Source: JASLDZ01 sp964235945 (GTDB lineage: Bacteria; Pseudomonadota; Alphaproteobacteria; Caulobacterales; Caulobacteraceae). Taken from it: DNA of 54,296 nucleotides. Position numbers and translations under genes: made by a program. Positions 42,196 to 50,902 of the stretch are shown in pieces. Positions within the stretch are counted from its first letter, which is position 1, and each line of letters opens with the position of its first letter. The notes beneath the pieces are model-generated. The model saw only the letters and a program-made list of their open reading frames with translations. It was not told the origin of the DNA and did no database searches. The stretch covers positions 1-54,296 of the forward strand of contig CAXSDV010000014.1 in assembly GCA_964235945.1 (NCBI GenBank), read 5' to 3'.

Positions 42196-44504
42196 GCGTA
42201 TCCAAGCAGGCGCTGCAGACGGTCATGAAGAAGGCGGTCGCGCTCGCGCCCGACAGCTGGATCCCAGGCGGTCACCCGGACCCGCTGATCCGCCACAAGC
42301 ACGGCCTGGTCGGCGCGCCCGTGTCGCGCGTCGACGGTCCGTTGAAGGTGGCGGGCCAGGCGCGCTTCGCCGCCGAGTTCGCGCCGGAGGGCTTGGCCTA
42401 CGCCGCGCTGAAGTACTCCACCATCGCCAAGGGCCGCATCGTCGACATCGACACCGCGGGGGCGGAGCAGGCGCCGGGCGTGCTGCTGGTGATGACGCAC
42501 CGCAACGCCCCGCGGCTGAAGCCCACGCCCGCGTTCGGGAGCAACGCCAAAGCGCTCGGCGGCGACGACGTGCCGGTCATGCAGGACGACAAGATCCACT
42601 GGAACGGCCAGCCGATCGCACTGGTGCTGGCCGAAACCCAGGAGCAGGCCGACCACGCCCAGTGGCTGATCCGCGTGACCTACAAGGCGGAGGCCGCCGT
42701 CACCACGCTGGCGGAGGCCAAGGCGGAAGGCCAGAAGCCCGGCCTGTTCATGGGCGAGCCGCTCAAGACCAAGGTGCACGACGCGGAGGCCATGCTGGAG
42801 GCCGCGCCTCACCGGGTGGATGTGAACTACACCACCCCCCGCCACAACCATAACCCGATCGAGCTGCACGCGGTGACGCTGGCCTGGGAGGGCGAGGACA
42901 AGCTGCGCGTGCACGACGCGAGTCAGGCCGTGTCGCACGCCGCCTGGACCCTCGCCCAGGTGTTCGGGCTGAAGGACGACGCGGTGCACGTGACCTCGCC
43001 CTACGTGGGCGGCGGGTTCGGCTCCAAGACGCTATGGCAGCACCACGTGATCGGCGCGGCCGCGGCCAAGCTGGCGGGGCGGCCCGTGCGGTTGACCCTG
43101 TCGCGCGAGGGCGTGTTCCGCATCGTCGGCGGCCGCACCCTGACCGAGCAGCGCGTGGCCATCGGCGCCCAGGCGGACGGGACCTTCGACGCCCTGATCC
43201 ACACGGGCGTCGCGGTCATGACCAGCCACAACAACATGCCCGAACCCTTCATCATGGGCACCAAGAGCGGCTACGACTCCAAGAGCTTCCTCCTGGAGGT
43301 CGACACCGTCGCCATGGACATGGTGTCCAACACCTTCATGCGCGCGCCCGGCGAGTCGGTGGGCACCTTCGCGCTGGAGTCCGCCATCGACGAGCTGGCG
43401 CACGCCATGGACATGGACCCGATCGAGCTGCGCCTGAAGAACGAGCCGGAGAAGGATCCCACCAGCGGCCTGCCGTTCTCCCAGCGCGGAGTGGAGCAGG
43501 CTTGGCGCGACGGGGCCGAGCGGTTCGGCTGGAGCGGGCGCAGCGCCCGGCCGCAAGGTCGGCGCGAGGGCGACTGGCTGGTCGGCCTGGGCTGCGCCAC
43601 CGCCACCTACCCCTACAACCGCATGCCGGGCGGGGCGGCGCGGATCACCCTGACGGCCGACGGCGCCAAGGTGGAGATCGCCGCGCACGAGATGGGCATG
43701 GGCACCGCCACGGCGCACGCCCAGGTGGTGGCCGAACGCCTGGGCCTGGGCCTGGAGCAGGTGGAGGTCGCCTACGGCGACAGCGCCATGCCGGGCATGG
43801 TCCTGGCCGGCGGCTCGCAGCAGACCGCCTCCATCGGCGCCAGCGTGATCGCCGCCCACCACCAGCTGGTGGCCCAGCTGGTCAAGCTCGCCGGCAACGA
43901 CTCGCCGATCGCCGGCCTCAAGGCCGACGAGTTGGGCGGGGCCGACGGCGGCCTGTGCGCGCTGAACGACGAAACCCGCTGCGAGAGCTACGCATCCATC
44001 CTGCGGCGCTCCGGACAGTCGGAGGTGTCGGCCCAGGCGGACGCGCCGCCGCCGCTGGAGTTGCAGCACTGGTCCATGCACAGCCACGGCGCCATGTTCT
44101 GCGAGGTGCGCGTCAACGCGGTCACGGGCGAGATCCGCGTGAGCCGCTTCCTGGGTTCCTTCGACGTGGGCCGGATCCTCAACGCCAAGACCGCCACCAG
44201 CCAGTTCCGCGGCGGCATCATCATGGGCCTGGGCCTGGCGCTGATGGAGGAAACCCAGTTCGACGAGCGGACCGGGCGCATCATGAACCCCTCCCTGGCC
44301 GAGTATCACGTGCCCGTGCAGATGGACGTGCCGCAGATCGACGTGATGTGGACGGACGAGGCGGACCCGCACGCCCCCATGGGCGCCCGCGGCATCGGCG
44401 AGATCGGCATCACGGGCGTGGGCGCGGCGGTGGCCAACGCCGTGTTCAACGCCACCGGCAAGCGGGTGCGCGACCTGCCCATCACCCTCGACAAGGTGAT
44501 GTGA
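42192..44504 (+). CDS. Molybdenum hydroxylase large subunit, operon 1
   Basis: The 770-aa subunit binds the molybdenum-pterin cofactor and substrate. Features are RVDGPLKVAGQARFAAEFAP at the start, YVGGGFGSKTLWQHHVIGAA, FMRAPGESVGTFALESAIDE, EMGMGTATAHAQVVAERLG, GGSQQTASIGASVIAAHHQL and the catalytic Glu in GARGIGEIGITGVGAAVANA. It fits PaoC/YagR-type aldehyde oxidoreductases; aldehydes or N-heterocycles are possible substrates. The cofactor-insertion chaperone (PaoD/XdhC type) is not in the window. Confidence 0.93.
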   Translation: MSVSKQALQTVMKKAVALAPDSWIPGGHPDPLIRHKHGLVGAPVSRVDGPLKVAGQARFAAEFAPEGLAYAALKYSTIAKGRIVDIDTAGAEQAPGVLLVMTHRNAPRLKPTPAFGSNAKALGGDDVPVMQDDKIHWNGQPIALVLAETQEQADHAQWLIRVTYKAEAAVTTLAEAKAEGQKPGLFMGEPLKTKVHDAEAMLEAAPHRVDVNYTTPRHNHNPIELHAVTLAWEGEDKLRVHDASQAVSHAAWTLAQVFGLKDDAVHVTSPYVGGGFGSKTLWQHHVIGAAAAKLAGRPVRLTLSREGVFRIVGGRTLTEQRVAIGAQADGTFDALIHTGVAVMTSHNNMPEPFIMGTKSGYDSKSFLLEVDTVAMDMVSNTFMRAPGESVGTFALESAIDELAHAMDMDPIELRLKNEPEKDPTSGLPFSQRGVEQAWRDGAERFGWSGRSARPQGRREGDWLVGLGCATATYPYNRMPGGAARITLTADGAKVEIAAHEMGMGTATAHAQVVAERLGLGLEQVEVAYGDSAMPGMVLAGGSQQTASIGASVIAAHHQLVAQLVKLAGNDSPIAGLKADELGGADGGLCALNDETRCESYASILRRSGQSEVSAQADAPPPLELQHWSMHSHGAMFCEVRVNAVTGEIRVSRFLGSFDVGRILNAKTATSQFRGGIIMGLGLALMEETQFDERTGRIMNPSLAEYHVPVQMDVPQIDVMWTDEADPHAPMGARGIGEIGITGVGAAVANAVFNATGKRVRDLPITLDKVM

Positions 44505-44507
44505 CGG

Positions 44508-44548
44508 CGGGCGGGGGTCCGGCGGCCAGCCGCCGGACTCCCCGCCCG
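44508..44548. terminator. Long GC hairpin between the two convergent hydroxylase operons
   Basis: Two arms of 18-19 bases pair with a single bulged base around the loop CCAG, starting 4 bases after the first operon's stop and ending 6 bases before the second's. The central GTCCGGCGG / CCGCCGGAC part is perfect. Its position suggests a bidirectional terminator, again without a clear T-run. Confidence 0.7.
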
Positions 44549-44554
44549 GGACGC

Positions 44555-46774
44555 TCACGCCACCTGCGGCAGCCCCGCGAGGTGCTTGTCGAGCGTGATC
44601 GGGTAGTCGCGCACGCGCACCCCCGTCGCGTTGTAGGCCGCGTTGGCCACCGCGGCGCCGACCCCGCACAGCCCAAGCTCGCCGACGCCCTTGGCTTTCA
44701 TGGGCGAAGTGGTCGGGTCGACCCCGTCGAGGAAGACGACCTCCTGGTGCGGGATGTCGGCGTGCACCGGCACTTCGTACTGGGCGAGGTCGTGGTTGAC
44801 GAAGAAGCCCAGTCGCTTGTCGACGGCCAGCTCCTCCATCAAGGCGCCGCCGACCCCCATGGTCATGGCGCCGATCACCTGGCTGCGGGCCGTCTTGGGG
44901 TTGAGGATGCGCCCCGCCGAGCACACCGCCAGCATGCGGCGCACGCGCGTCTCGCCGGTGTAGGCGTTCACGGCCGCCTCCACGAAGTGGGCGCCGAAGG
45001 TCGACTGCTGGTAGGTCTTGTCGAGGTCGCCGTACTCCATCACGCCCTCGACGACGATCGGCCCCTGCGCGGCCGCCTGGGCGATGGGCATGCGCCGATC
45101 GCCCGAGCGCACCTCGCCGTCGGCGAATTGCACGTCGGCCGCGTCGAGGGCGAGCCGTTGGGCGACCGCCTCGCGCAGCTTGACGCAAGCGGCGTAGACG
45201 CCCGCGGTGGAGCTGTTGGCGCCCCACTGCCCGCCGGAGCCGCAGGAGGACGGCGATGAAGAGTCGCCCAGCCGCACCGCCACCTTGTCCAGCGGCACGC
45301 CCATCATCTCGGCGGCGGTCTGGGCGATGATGGTGTAGCTGCCCGTGCCGATGTCGGTCATGTCGGTATCGACGGTGATCGCGCCCCCTGCGTCCAGCCG
45401 GACGCGGGCGCCCGACTTCTGGTTGATGTGGTTGCGGAAGGCGGACGCCACCCCCATCCCGACCAGCCATTCGCCGTCCCGCACCTGGGCGGGCCGGGCG
45501 TGGCGGGCGCTCCACCCGAAGCGCGCCGCACCGGTGCGCAGGCACTGGACGAGCTCGCGCTGCGAGAAGCGCCGCTCCGGCTTCTCCGGATCGACCTGCG
45601 TGTCGTTGAGGATGCGGAACTCGACCGGGTCCATGCCCAGCTTCTCCGCCATCTCGTCCATGGCGATCTCCAGCGCCATGAGCCCGGGCGCCTCGCCCGG
45701 CGCGCGCATGGCGTTGCCCTCCGGCAGGTCGAGCACGGCCAGGCGCATCAGCACCTTGCGGTCGGCGCCGGCGTAGAGGAGCTTGGTCTGCGACACCGCC
45801 GTCTCCGGCTGCCCGTCCGGCAGGTCGCCCGAGCTGCTGGCGTGGGCGATGGCCGTGATGCGGCCGTCCCGCGTGGCGCCGATCTGGATGTGCTGGATCG
45901 TGGCCGGCCGGTGGGTCGTGTTGTTCATCACCAGCGGCCGCTGCAGCGCGACCTTCACCGGCCGCCCCGCGGCCCGGGCGCCGAGCGCGGCCATGATCGC
46001 GTCGGCGCGGACGAACAGCTTCCCGCCGAAACCCCCGCCGACGTAAGGCGAGATCAGCCGCACGTTCTCCTTGGGGACGCCGAGGGTCGTCGCGACATCC
46101 TCCGCGCCCGGCGTGATCCACTGGTTGGACGTCCAGATGGTCACCTTGCCGTCGCGCCAGGAGGCCAGGCTCGCGTGGGGCTCCATCATCGCGTGGCTCT
46201 GGTCGGGGGTGGAGTACCGCTCGTCCAGGCGCACCGGAGCCTCGGCGAAGGCCTTCTCGAAGTCGCCGACGCGCTCGATGGGCGAAGCGCCGCTGCCTTC
46301 GCCGCTGGAGCCGCCCTTCAGCGGCGCCGTCTCGGCGACTGCGGCCAGGTCGTAGCGCCCCTTCGCGCGGACATAGCTCACCCGCACCAGGGCGGCCGCG
46401 GACCGGGCCTGCTCGAAGGTCTCGGCGACCACCACGGCGATCGCCTGGTGGTAGTGGTCGATCTCGGGCCCGCCCAGGAGCTTGGCGGTGTTCATCTTGC
46501 CCTTGCCGAGCTTGCCCGCGTTGCGCGCCGTGACGACCGCGAGCACCCCCGGAGCCGCGGCGGCGGCGGCCGTGTCAATGAAGGAGATACGGCCCTTCGC
46601 GATCCCGGCGCCGACGATGTAGCCGTAGGCGGGGTTGGCGACCACGTCGTGGCGTTCGTAGGCGTAGGGCGCCGCGCCCGTGGTCTTGACGCGGCCGTCG
46701 ATGCGGTCGACGGGCCGCCCGACCACCTTGAGCTGGTCGATCGGGCTGACGCCTGCGGGCTTGTCGAACTTCAT
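44555..46774 (-). CDS. Molybdenum hydroxylase large subunit, operon 2
   Basis: The 739-aa subunit has the same domain order as its convergent paralogue: VVGRPVDRIDGRVKTTGAAP, YVGGGFGGKLFVRADAIMAA, AMRAPGEAPGLMALEIAMDE, DMTDIGTGSYTIIAQTAAEM, GSGGQWGANSSTAGVYAACV and catalytic Glu in KAKGVGELGLCGVGAAVANA. It is diverged enough that a different substrate is likely. The start ATG 46774 follows the FAD gene's stop by five bases. Confidence 0.93.
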   Translation of the reverse strand: MKFDKPAGVSPIDQLKVVGRPVDRIDGRVKTTGAAPYAYERHDVVANPAYGYIVGAGIAKGRISFIDTAAAAAAPGVLAVVTARNAGKLGKGKMNTAKLLGGPEIDHYHQAIAVVVAETFEQARSAAALVRVSYVRAKGRYDLAAVAETAPLKGGSSGEGSGASPIERVGDFEKAFAEAPVRLDERYSTPDQSHAMMEPHASLASWRDGKVTIWTSNQWITPGAEDVATTLGVPKENVRLISPYVGGGFGGKLFVRADAIMAALGARAAGRPVKVALQRPLVMNNTTHRPATIQHIQIGATRDGRITAIAHASSSGDLPDGQPETAVSQTKLLYAGADRKVLMRLAVLDLPEGNAMRAPGEAPGLMALEIAMDEMAEKLGMDPVEFRILNDTQVDPEKPERRFSQRELVQCLRTGAARFGWSARHARPAQVRDGEWLVGMGVASAFRNHINQKSGARVRLDAGGAITVDTDMTDIGTGSYTIIAQTAAEMMGVPLDKVAVRLGDSSSPSSCGSGGQWGANSSTAGVYAACVKLREAVAQRLALDAADVQFADGEVRSGDRRMPIAQAAAQGPIVVEGVMEYGDLDKTYQQSTFGAHFVEAAVNAYTGETRVRRMLAVCSAGRILNPKTARSQVIGAMTMGVGGALMEELAVDKRLGFFVNHDLAQYEVPVHADIPHQEVVFLDGVDPTTSPMKAKGVGELGLCGVGAAVANAAYNATGVRVRDYPITLDKHLAGLPQVA

Positions 46775-46779
46775 CGAGG

Positions 46780-47730
46780 TCAGGCCTTCGTTTCAGCCAG
46801 GACGGAAGCGAGCGTGCGCCTCGCCAGGGTCAGCTTGAACGCGTTGTCGGGGGTCGGGCGGGCGCCGGCGAAGGCGCGGTCGGTCACGGCCTGGGCGCCC
46901 TGGGGCAGGAGCGCCTCCGCCGCCTCCACGCGCCACGGCTTGGGGGCCACGCCGCCGAAGGCGACGCGACCCGAACCGTCGGGCCGCAGCACCGCGGCGA
47001 CCGAAACGAGGGCGTAGGCGTAGGAGGCGCGGTCGCGGACCTTGCGGTAGACGTGCCGCCCGCCCTGCGGCCGGGGCAGGGTCACCGCCGTGATCAGCTC
47101 GCCGGGCTTCAGGGTGGTGTCGAACTGGGGCTTGTCGCCCGGCAGGCGGTGCAGGTCGGCGATGGGCAGGGTGCGCCGGGCGCCCGTCCCGTCCACCGTC
47201 TCCACCTCCGCGTCCAGCACGCGCATGGCCACCGCCATGTCGCCCGGGTGGGTGGCGATGCAGGCGTCGCTGGAGCCGACCACCGCCAACTGGCGGGCGT
47301 ACCCGCCCAGGGCCGAGCAGCCCGAGCCGGGCTCGCGTTTGTTGCAGCCCATGTTGGTGTCGTAGAAGTACGGGCAGCGCGTGCGTTGCAGCAGGTTTCC
47401 CGCGGTGGTCGCCTTGTTGCGCAACTGGCCCGAGGCTCCCGCCATGATCGCCCGGGTGAGCACGGCGTAGTCGCGCCGCACGCGCGGATGCGAGGCGAGG
47501 TCGGTGTTGGAGACGAGCGCGCCCACCCGCAGGCCGCCCTCCGGCGTGTCCTGCACGGCGTGCAGGTCCAGCCGGTTCACGTCGACGAGGTGGGTGGGCG
47601 TCTCCACCTGCAGCTTCATCAGGTCGAGCAGGTTGGTGCCGCCGGCGATGAATCTGGCGCCGGGAGTGCGGGCCACGGCTGCGGCGGCCTGGGCCGGTGT
47701 TTCGGCGCGTTCGTAGGTGAAAGGTTTCAC
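46780..47730 (-). CDS. Molybdenum hydroxylase FAD subunit, operon 2
   Basis: The 316-aa subunit has the FAD motifs ARFIAGGTNLLDLMKLQVET and GQLRNKATTAGNLLQRTRC, then the PaoB-type Cys insertion RCPYFYDTNMGCNKREPGSG with further Cys in GCSALGG and DACIATHPGDM, expected to hold a [4Fe-4S] cluster. YRKVRDRASYAYALVSVAAV lies near the C-terminus. GTG 47730 overlaps the stop of the 2Fe-2S gene (GTGA). Confidence 0.93.
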   Translation of the reverse strand: MKPFTYERAETPAQAAAAVARTPGARFIAGGTNLLDLMKLQVETPTHLVDVNRLDLHAVQDTPEGGLRVGALVSNTDLASHPRVRRDYAVLTRAIMAGASGQLRNKATTAGNLLQRTRCPYFYDTNMGCNKREPGSGCSALGGYARQLAVVGSSDACIATHPGDMAVAMRVLDAEVETVDGTGARRTLPIADLHRLPGDKPQFDTTLKPGELITAVTLPRPQGGRHVYRKVRDRASYAYALVSVAAVLRPDGSGRVAFGGVAPKPWRVEAAEALLPQGAQAVTDRAFAGARPTPDNAFKLTLARRTLASVLAETKA

Positions 47731-48341
47731 GCGCGGGCTCCGGCGACCTGGGCCATGGCTTCGGCGATGTTGGAGTAAGCGCCGCAGCGGCAGATGTTGC
47801 CGCTCATCCGCTCGCGCATCTCCATGTTGGTGGCCTGGGCCGGGGCGAGCAGGTCGGCGGTGACGTGGCTCGGCACGCCCGCCTTGATCTCGTCCAGCAC
47901 GGCCACGGCCGAGCAGATCTGGCCCGGCGTGCAGTAGCCGCACTGGTATCCGTCGTGCGCGATGAACGCCGCCTGCATCGGATGCAGGTGATCGGGCCCG
48001 CCCAGCCCCTCGATCGTGACGACCTTGGCCCCGTCGTGCATGGCGGCCAGGGTCAGGCATGAGTTGATGCGCACCCCGTCGACCATGACGGTGCAGGCCC
48101 CGCACTGGCCATGGTCGCAGCCCTTCTTCGAGCCGGTGAGGTGCAGGTGCTCGCGCAAGGCGTCCAGAAGCGTCGTGCGGGTGTCCAGGTCGAGTTCGCG
48201 CCGTCGACCGTTCACGTCGAAGGCCACGTGCAGGGTCGGAGCGCTCCGCTCCCCCGCCGTCTGCGCCTCCGCCTGCGGCATGACGGAAAGCGCCGTCGAT
48301 GCGGCGCTGCCGGCGAGAACGCCTCGTCTCGACACTTTCAT
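47727..48341 (-). CDS. Molybdenum hydroxylase 2Fe-2S subunit with Tat signal, operon 2
   Basis: The 204-aa subunit starts MKVSRRGVLAGSAASTALSV, a twin-arginine signal ending about AEA at residues 23-25, then the ferredoxin part with GCDHGQCGACTVMVDG...C and the helical site CGYCTPGQIC...CRCGAYSN. In E. coli PaoABC the small subunit's Tat signal carries the whole complex to the periplasm, so operon 2 probably makes a periplasmic aldehyde oxidoreductase. ATG 48341 is preceded by GGGAG. An upstream in-frame start (48515) would add a stretch without Tat features and is rejected. Confidence 0.94.
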   Translation of the reverse strand: MKVSRRGVLAGSAASTALSVMPQAEAQTAGERSAPTLHVAFDVNGRRRELDLDTRTTLLDALREHLHLTGSKKGCDHGQCGACTVMVDGVRINSCLTLAAMHDGAKVVTIEGLGGPDHLHPMQAAFIAHDGYQCGYCTPGQICSAVAVLDEIKAGVPSHVTADLLAPAQATNMEMRERMSGNICRCGAYSNIAEAMAQVAGARA

Positions 48342-48512
48342 GGCGATCACTCTCCCGCTCGTCCGTCCGGAACCGGCGGGCGGCCACGCCGGCGGGCGCC
48401 CGAACCGGAACGACGCGGCGTCCGTCTGTTGAACATGGTTGGTCCGGGCCGTTTCACAATCCGGTCCGCCCAGATCGAAGCGGACGCACGGCGCGCACCC
48501 GGGCGGGCCGGA

Positions 48513-48529
48513 CATGGCGGCGCGCCATG
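48513..48529 (-). terminator. Short hairpin after dinB
   Basis: CATGGCG and CGCCATG are perfect 7-bp arms around a 3-base loop, beginning 4 bases beyond the dinB stop. There is no T-run. It is weaker than the other hairpins but in the same position relative to a stop codon. Confidence 0.4.
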
Positions 48530-48532
48530 GGC

Positions 48533-49654
48533 TCAGAACGGCAGGGCGCCCGCGGAGGGCGGGGTCGGCTCGGGACCGGGCAAGCCGGACAACGTCACAC
48601 CCAGGAGCCGGACGCCCCGCGGCAGGGGCTGCTCGGCCCGCAGCAGCGCCAGGGCGCAGGCGTGCATCGCCTCGCGGGTGGCGAACGGCGCCGACGCGGA
48701 CCGGGCGCGCGTGATCTGAATGAAGTCGGAGAACTTGACCTTGAGCGTCACGGTGCGGCCGCAGGCGTTCTTGGCGGCCACCCGCTCCCAGACGGCGTCC
48801 ATCACCCGCTCCAGCGCCGCTTCCAGGGCCGCGGGCTCGACCAGGTCCTCGCTGAAGGTCCGTTCGGCGCCGATCGACTTGCGTTCGCGGTGCGCCCGCA
48901 CCGGCCGGTCGTCCTCGCCCCGGGCGGCGCGGTGCAGGTAGGCGGCGCTCGAACCGAAGTGGCGCTCAAGGAGCGCGAGCGGCTGCAAGGCGAGGTCCGC
49001 GCCGGTGCGGATGCCGAGCGCCTCCATCTTCGCCGCCGTCACCGGTCCGACGCCGTGGAAGCGCTTCACGGGCTGGGCGGCGACGAAGGCCGGCCCGTGC
49101 CGGGGCGTGACCACGCAAAGCCCGTCGGGCTTGTTGTGGTCGGACGCCAGCTTGGCGATGAACTTGTTGTAGGAGACCCCCGCGGACGCGGTCAGGCCCG
49201 TTTGCGCCTTGATCCGCGCCCGAATCTCGCGGGCGATCGCCGTGGCCGACCCCGCCCCGCGCCGGTCGGCGGTGACGTCCAGGTACGCCTCGTCCAGCGA
49301 AAGCGGTTCGATCAGGTCGGTGTAGTCGGCGAAGACGGCCCCGATCTCGGCGGACACGGCGCGGTAGACGTCGAAACGCGGCGGCACGAACACGAGGTCG
49401 GGGCAGCGCCTGAGCGCGGTGACGGACGCCATGGCCGAGTGAACGCCGAAGGCGCGCGCTTCATAGCTGGCCGCCGCCACCACGCCCCGGGCGCGCGAGC
49501 CGCCCACGGCCACGGGCCGTCCGCGCAGGCTCGGGTCGTCGCGCTGCTCCACGGACGCGTAGAAGGCGTCCATGTCGACGTGGATGATCTTGCGCGGGAC
49601 CGCCGCGGCTGCGCGCCGCCCCTCCCCGCCGTCCTCCCGCGCCTCGTCCGGCAT
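48533..49654 (-). CDS. dinB: DNA polymerase IV (DinB)
   Basis: The 373-aa Y-family polymerase carries out translesion synthesis. It has the catalytic motif KIIHVDMDAFYASVEQRDDP, SRARGVVAAASYEARAFGV, the second catalytic motif IEPLSLDEAYLDVT, SAGVSYNKFIAKLASDHNKP, an HhH KRFHGVGPVTAAKMEALGI and the little finger (RKSIGAERTFSEDL). All catalytic acids are present, unlike ImuB. ATG 49654 was chosen; an ATG at 49690 would overlap the upstream gene. No GTTC-N7-GTTC box was found upstream. It follows an exonuclease gene and a small conserved gene. Confidence 0.96.
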   Translation of the reverse strand: MPDEAREDGGEGRRAAAAVPRKIIHVDMDAFYASVEQRDDPSLRGRPVAVGGSRARGVVAAASYEARAFGVHSAMASVTALRRCPDLVFVPPRFDVYRAVSAEIGAVFADYTDLIEPLSLDEAYLDVTADRRGAGSATAIAREIRARIKAQTGLTASAGVSYNKFIAKLASDHNKPDGLCVVTPRHGPAFVAAQPVKRFHGVGPVTAAKMEALGIRTGADLALQPLALLERHFGSSAAYLHRAARGEDDRPVRAHRERKSIGAERTFSEDLVEPAALEAALERVMDAVWERVAAKNACGRTVTLKVKFSDFIQITRARSASAPFATREAMHACALALLRAEQPLPRGVRLLGVTLSGLPGPEPTPPSAGALPF

Positions 49655-49670
49655 GGCTCCGGTGTGGACC

Positions 49671-50030
49671 CTATCCGCCGGCGGGTTCAAGCGCGGCGAA
49701 CCACGGGGCGTAGGGCGTGGTCGCCGCCATGCGGCGGTTCAGGTCGGGGGCGCCGTCCGTCCACCAGACCGGGCCGCGCTCGCCCAGAGCGCGCTTGGCG
49801 GCGTCCACCCGCCCCCGGGCGGCCGAGAGCCCGGCGCCGCCCGCCGGGAGGGCGGCCCGGACCGCCCGGCGCGCCGCCATCAGTTCGTCCACGAGCGCTT
49901 GGCGGTCGGCCACGGGCAGGGACGGGTCGCTGCAGCGCCACAACCGGCCGCGCACCACGAAGTAGCGGCCGTCCGGCGTGACCGGATGCGACCGCCCGGC
50001 CCTGGGCGTCGTGGGGCCGGCGGCTTTCAG
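49671..50030 (-). CDS. Small conserved protein upstream of dinB
   Basis: The product, about 119 aa or shorter, contains VTPDGRYFVVRGRLWRCSDP, VDELMAARRAVRAAL and ALGERGPVWWTDGAPDLNRRM, a pattern I recognise from small alphaproteobacterial proteins of unknown function. The ATG/GTG start is unclear. The only candidate before the conserved region is a CTG (50030-50028) overlapping the exonuclease's TGA; a GTG inside YFVV would cut into the conserved part. It ends with TAG 16 bases before dinB. Role unknown. Confidence 0.72.
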   Translation of the reverse strand: MKAAGPTTPRAGRSHPVTPDGRYFVVRGRLWRCSDPSLPVADRQALVDELMAARRAVRAALPAGGAGLSAARGRVDAAKRALGERGPVWWTDGAPDLNRRMAATTPYAPWFAALEPAGG

Positions 50031-50791
50031 ACGAGGTTCGCCTGGGCGGAGCGCACGGGCTCGACGGCCCCGAGTTCGCCGCGCCGCCGCAGTTCGGTTT
50101 GCGCGCTGAACCGCACGTCCACGTCCCGCTCCTCCGCCAGGGTGCGCAGCGGGTCCAGCCCGAGGTCGCTCCAGGCTTTTCCCCGGTGCGGACCTGCGGG
50201 AACGCGGGGCAGCAGCCCCGGCTCGAGGCTCCAGGCGACGAGCTGCTCGAGGGTCGTCTCGTTCAACATGTCGCGCAGGTGGTGCGCGGTGACGTAGGCG
50301 TCCGGCAGGGCGCGGTGCGCCGGCAGGCCCAGCTCGTGGACCAGGCCCTCGGGCATGCGCAGGTAGCGCAGCATCTGGTTGGAGAAGCGCGGCAGGTGCG
50401 GCCAAAGGCGCAACGCGCACTTCCACGTGCAGACCCAGGCCGCGCTTCCGGTCAGGGCGGGCCGGCAGTAGCGTTGCTCGAAGCTCGCCCGGTGCGCGGC
50501 GAGGGCCAGGACGCCCCCCTCCGGCCGAAGCACCTCGGGCGCGACGATCTTCCAGAACGGAGCGCCGACGACCTGGGCGTCCACGATGTGGTGGATCGCC
50601 ATGGTGTCCGGCGAGATCGGGCGGCCGGGGTTCACGAACAAGGCGCCCCGTTCGGGGTGCAGGCGCCAGCGGCCGTCGGGCGCCCGCACGACGTCCTGCC
50701 AGCCGATCTCGCAAACCTCGGCCGGACCGTTGCCCGTCGTCTCGAGGTCGACGACGCGGACGCGGGCGGGCGGCGGAGGCGCGGCTTCCAT
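50027..50791 (-). CDS. DnaQ-like 3'-5' exonuclease
   Basis: The 254-aa protein has the exonuclease motif I as RVVDLETTGNGPAEVCEIG with Asp15 and Glu17, motif II region HHIVDAQVVGAPFW followed by LAAHRASFEQRYC, and motif III ALPDAYVTAHHLRDML. These acids bind two metal ions. A C-terminal part (GKAWSDLGLDPLRTLAEERD) occurs in exonuclease-family proteins of alphaproteobacteria that may bind DNA. It could act in repair or RNA turnover. ATG 50791 was chosen over an ATG at 50857. The chain exonuclease-small protein-dinB looks like one operon. Confidence 0.88.
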   Translation of the reverse strand: MEAAPPPPARVRVVDLETTGNGPAEVCEIGWQDVVRAPDGRWRLHPERGALFVNPGRPISPDTMAIHHIVDAQVVGAPFWKIVAPEVLRPEGGVLALAAHRASFEQRYCRPALTGSAAWVCTWKCALRLWPHLPRFSNQMLRYLRMPEGLVHELGLPAHRALPDAYVTAHHLRDMLNETTLEQLVAWSLEPGLLPRVPAGPHRGKAWSDLGLDPLRTLAEERDVDVRFSAQTELRRRGELGAVEPVRSAQANLV

Positions 50792-50847
50792 CACCCCCGC
50801 AAGGTGGGGGCTCGCCGCCGTAAAGCGAGCGCGGCCGAAGCGGGACG

Positions 50848-50873
50848 CCGCCCGCACACCGGTGCGCGGGCGG
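50848..50873 (-). terminator. Near-perfect 26-bp palindrome after the EAL gene
   Basis: The arms are 13 bases and differ by one position, which would be a G-U pair in minus-strand RNA. It lies 30 bases beyond the EAL stop and 57 bases before the exonuclease start, so it probably ends the EAL transcript. Confidence 0.5.
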
Positions 50874-50902
50874 AGACTGGAGTGGGAGGAACCGTGCGCG
50901 CC

